Origin: Lunularia cruciata
Taxonomy: Eukaryota; Streptophyta; Marchantiopsida; Lunulariales; Lunulariaceae
NCBI GenBank assembly: GCA_948567375.1
Contig: OX419757.1
Location: 13,406,974-13,470,973 of the forward strand
Length of the DNA stretch: 64,000 bases
Direction of reading: 5' to 3'
Shown: piece after piece, positions 60,317 through 64,000 of the stretch
How the letters are laid out: every line of letters starts with the position of its first letter
How positions within the stretch are numbered: the stretch's first letter is position 1
Position numbers and translations under genes: made by a program
Notes under the pieces: model-generated
What the model was told of the DNA's origin: nothing
Seen by the model: only the letters and a program-made list of their open reading frames with translations
Databases searched by the model: none

Positions 60317-62025
60317 CATTTCATTCCTTCTTCAAATGCAGTGGGCGGGGAGGGGATAATGTCACCGCAACCTTCCGGATAGTAATCAATACACTCGTAG
60401 TCAAAGCGAACGATCGAGGGAGCAGAGATGTAGCCATGGAAGGAGGGGCCTGTAACTAGTTACTAGTGTCCGTCTAGCCTAGGAAGCCAGCAATCTCCTC
60501 TGACTGACTCTCACCCGGGACACGACGACGCTGGTAGTGTATTTCCCGATGGAGACGAACGAGCTGATCAAAGCATCCAATGAGAAGAATTCCTCCGCAT
60601 GGCCTCTGATTCACTTCAATTTCAAATCGGATGAATGAATCTATCCATTTACTACTCTACTCCTTCACTATCTCGTCCTAGGGTCAAAGTTTCTGACATT
60701 GACTTTTCTGGGTCCCGCACAATTCCTCGGAGGGGTTCATTTATGGTTACTTGCTGCACTAGTATGCTTGTAGTGCGTAGCTCTGGACAGCTACACTGTT
60801 TGTCTGCTCCATGAACTCATCCTCCTCTGGTTCAGTGACATATCTAAGTCTAGAGTAGTAGCAGAGAGATACTTGTACGAGTGCCTGGCTCTCTCGTTTG
60901 ACTATTACTTGACTAGAGAGAAGAAGAGAAAGGAGTCACCTCTGACTCCTCTTCCTCTTCCACTCTCTCCATCAATCAAGGCACTGAAGGCAGCAGTAGA
61001 GAAATAGATCATGGTGGCGGGGGTGAGAAAGCAGCAGCAGCATTAATAAAGTTATTACTGAAGCAAGTGGTTGTTTCATTGTGTCATCTTCCCCTGATAA
61101 AGGTAGCAGCTATATTAAGTCGGAGCCCAATTATAGACGAGACCACTTGAAAGAGGTCGTCTACTGAGACATTCCATTCAATTTGTCGTGGAAGAGGCAA
61201 ACACACGAGCGCTGGTCGAGCAAGGACTTCCTAACGAAATAGGATGGGACGAGGACGAGAATAGTGCACTACAAATTCGGCTTGGCCGGAAGCTACAGAT
61301 CCAGAAGCTTACGTATTTGAATAATGACTGCAAGTGCCCCCAATATCGTGGAAAAGTAGAACAGTGGTGATGTGGTAGTAGAAATCGTCTTCCTGCTGCT
61401 AACTGCTGCATAGGGTTCTCTTCTCTCTCCCAACATTATTTGCTTATGCTTCCTTGAGTATTTTATAGATAATCTTGCCTGATTCTAATCATGCGAAGCT
61501 CGAGGACATATCTAGTAGTGTAGTCAAAGCTTAAACTGCCAGGCGGATGGCTTGTCTTCTTGGCTTTATTTGACTTAAATCGTCTTGATACTCAATCAAC
61601 TGGATCACTGACCTCACCTCCATTCGACTCTAGCGCAAGTCAAATCCTCTTTAATATTTTGGAGAAAAAGAGAAGAGTTTGACGTTAGTGAAAGGAGAAG
61701 GAGAAACAAACACGCTCCCTTGGATTTCCTGCATTGAAGTCTGAGTGGAGAAAAAGGTAAAGGAATTTCCTTGCACGGAGGGGCTCGCACCTTCAAGCTT
61801 TCCGCATGTGACTATTGATTCTACCCAAAGAAAGAGACGAGGTTCCGCTCGAGGAAATGAAGCAGTAGTTGGATTAGTGGTATTTTTTCTCTCTTATTAC
61901 TGCAATACTCGGGCACCTCAGCTCGCATGAATGATTAGGATCGCATCGAAAACTGAGATCGAATCGGACTGTTGCTTCAGTTGATTTGATTGGAAGAGCC
62001 CTTCGAATCTGTTTTACCGTTCATA

Positions 62026-62289
62026 ATGAACACATATTTAGCTGAAGGTCCCTTTTACGAAGAACTCTTCGCTTCAACTCACTCGTTCTCCTCCACCAAC
62101 AGAAAATTACCCCTCTATATCTGGGAACTGGCAAATCCAGCAGCATGTGACTCTTCATTGCTCCCTGGCAATCTTTGTGATGATGCTTTCTTCCACAACG
62201 ATTCATACTTCCGGCCTAGAAGCTATTCAGAAGTCTACGAACGTTTTGTGTACCTCATGAGCATTCACTCATGCTCCATAAATACGTAG
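62026..62289 (+). CDS. Hypothetical small protein, 87 residues
   Basis: An ATG-started frame (MNTYLAEGPFYEELF at the start) with protein-like composition rich in aromatic residues, and no recognisable domain. It could be a small gene, an exon, or chance. No splice or promoter evidence that I can defend. Confidence 0.15.
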   Translation: MNTYLAEGPFYEELFASTHSFSSTNRKLPLYIWELANPAACDSSLLPGNLCDDAFFHNDSYFRPRSYSEVYERFVYLMSIHSCSINT

Positions 62290-63415
62290 GGGCCACCGTT
62301 GTGTGTGGACCTTGATTTGGGCTGCAAACTGCTGCAGCTCCTTTTTGGTCCGGCAATCTAAGCTTCTTCTGCAGACCCTTCCTCACCATGTATCCCATAA
62401 CAGATAACAGTCAACTGCCAAGTTCATGCTCTCCCCTAATAACCATCGAGTGCCATCATTTCCATTCTTTATGCACGATCTATTTATACGTTTTGCTCCT
62501 TTTGAGGAAACTGGTTCAACTATTTGTCTGAAACACAAACATTGCAGATTTACGCAACTGCTCCAGACATCGTCGAAAAAGAAAAACTACCTTCAGCTTC
62601 CTATTCTCAGCATGGGATCGTAAACTTACCGGAAACATTTACAGTGTCCACCTGCATAGCATATTATTCTCAGCCATGGTCAAGGATTTGGCAAATGCAT
62701 GCATCATACGCTCTCAAAAATCGTAGTCACCTTTTAACCCCATCACGGTGACCTCATCACTTCACAACGTCATGGACCACTCACAAGCTCTTCCATAAGA
62801 AACTCTAAAACTGCAGACATCATCACTTTTTTCCCTTACGAATATCGATTCTGCGTGCGGTAGCCTAAACCTTATCTCCTCCGGCACTGTCGGTTGGCCG
62901 ATGTTGCGTACCGGAAGTCTGCTCCATTAAAATTGGAAATTAAACTGGTGCGATGGATGAATGAATGAAGGATGAGTGAATCGCTTCTAAGCTACAATAC
63001 ACGATATTGCACTTCTCATTAACTTTGTGGATAGGTAATTGCGAAGGATTTACCTTGACAGGAGCAGTGGCAGCAGCATATACTGTAGTAGGTAAGTTTT
63101 ACTTATATTTCGCGGTAGCTGGTTGCATGTGTCATGCGCTTCACATCCGACCACTCCAGACTGATCGTGCATGGAGGTGGATGATATTGACAATGGGTCT
63201 GTGATCATCATGATCAGTGTGTGCAAGGTAAATGTGAATCATGCTCTTGTACCCCATAATGACTAACGGTCAACTGAAAGCAAAAAACTTGAAAAAAGTA
63301 TCAGCTGTTCGAGACTTGGTCACAAGAGAAAGTATTTTGAGTTCAATTCTTGCAATGTATACCCCCAATGGCCGAAGGAGCTGTCAGTAAGTTTCCCACC
63401 ATTGGATGTGACTGG

Positions 63416-63440
63416 GGTGAGGTGAGGTGAGGTGAGGTGA
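63416..63440. repeat. (GGTGA)n short tandem repeat
   Basis: Five GGTGA units in a row, followed by a degenerate GCGAGGTG. Confidence 0.9.
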
Positions 63441-64000
63441 TGCGAGGTGTGCGAGTGCTAGCGTTGTGGAGCACTCAAAAATATCAGAAGACTTGATCGA
63501 GATGCGTGCAACACAAGAGGAGGATGACATAAGACCGGGCCAAATATCACCAACGTGAGGCGGAAAACATTTAAAATCAAGGTTTTTTGAAGTCACAAAA
63601 GGGAAGACGGCCAGTTGAGAAAGCTCAAGAATACGATCACATGAAGAAGAAAAGCTAAATTAAAGCTATAATTGAAATCCTTGTCGATGGGGGGAGTAGT
63701 AGTAGTATAGCTAGTGTCCATGTAAATATCTCGTGCATTGATGCGAATGCCAGTTCAAATCATTGCTAGGAATGTCAACTCGCAGATTCTAAAAGCATTA
63801 CAGGAGCAAAGCAGATAATATCTACTTTTAACATCTGAACCATTTGTTCACCAACACTGTCGGTAGTGTTAAGAGAGAAAATTGGGCTGTGGAAAATATC
63901 CAGAAATTGATTATAAAGTTCTACACTACACACAATGCAGCAGCAGCGGAGCAATGATTTTCTGCTTTGCTTTGCGATGCGTTGCTTTTGGGTGTTTATC

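Larger units (their letters stand above)
58641..64000. other. Gene-poor right flank
   Basis: No gene I can name. Two weak small-frame candidates are listed separately. The region has several microsatellites and pyrimidine tracts and could be the upstream region of a gene beyond the window. Confidence 0.35.

Overview
The window reads as nuclear DNA of a land plant, most likely a bryophyte of the liverwort kind (Marchantia-like). Three things suggest this: a compact single-exon ALOG/LSH transcription factor gene, an inserted piece of mitochondrial DNA whose cytochrome b exon matches the liverwort type and seems to be preceded by the 3' end of a group II intron, and a large nest of Ty3/gypsy retroelements. 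The species assignment is an inference; I could not run a search.

Layout. 1-3679: gene-free upstream DNA with a GC-rich block and a TTC tract. 3680-4552: the ALOG gene (+), the only protein gene I can name with confidence; an in-frame glutamine-rich stretch follows its stop. 4634-16500: gene-poor DNA with a long CT microsatellite, an old ~150-bp tandem repeat (8370-9690) and a strand-asymmetric purine/pyrimidine pair (12850-14330). 16500-17262: nuclear copy of mitochondrial cob. 18672-53460: a retroelement nest. 53461-64000: gene-poor DNA with a small inverted-repeat transposon, a three-copy short dispersed repeat and two weak small-ORF candidates.

The nest holds at least three Ty3/gypsy families. 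Family B occurs four times (18672-21122 minus, 23004-28130 plus, 28920-32510 minus, 37150-51485 plus). All copies are heavily decayed fossils. Its pol region is unusual: between protease and reverse transcriptase it carries a C5-cytosine DNA methyltransferase-like domain (seen in two copies), and after the integrase it carries a PHD finger (seen in three copies). Family A is a chromodomain-bearing chromovirus, present as a 3' fragment and as a solo LTR with a perfect 5-bp target duplication inside B. Family C is another chromovirus, present with both LTRs, a tRNA-Met-type primer site and all usual domains, also inside B, next to an inverted solo LTR of its own family. C LTRs are packed with heat-shock-element-like GAA/TTC modules upstream of a TATA box.

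The best candidate for a little-described system is family B: a retrotransposon with both a DNA-methylation 'writer' and a chromatin 'reader' in one polyprotein. Retrotransposon-borne C5 methyltransferases have been reported from charophyte algae and dinoflagellates; a land-plant lineage that also carries a PHD finger would extend that.
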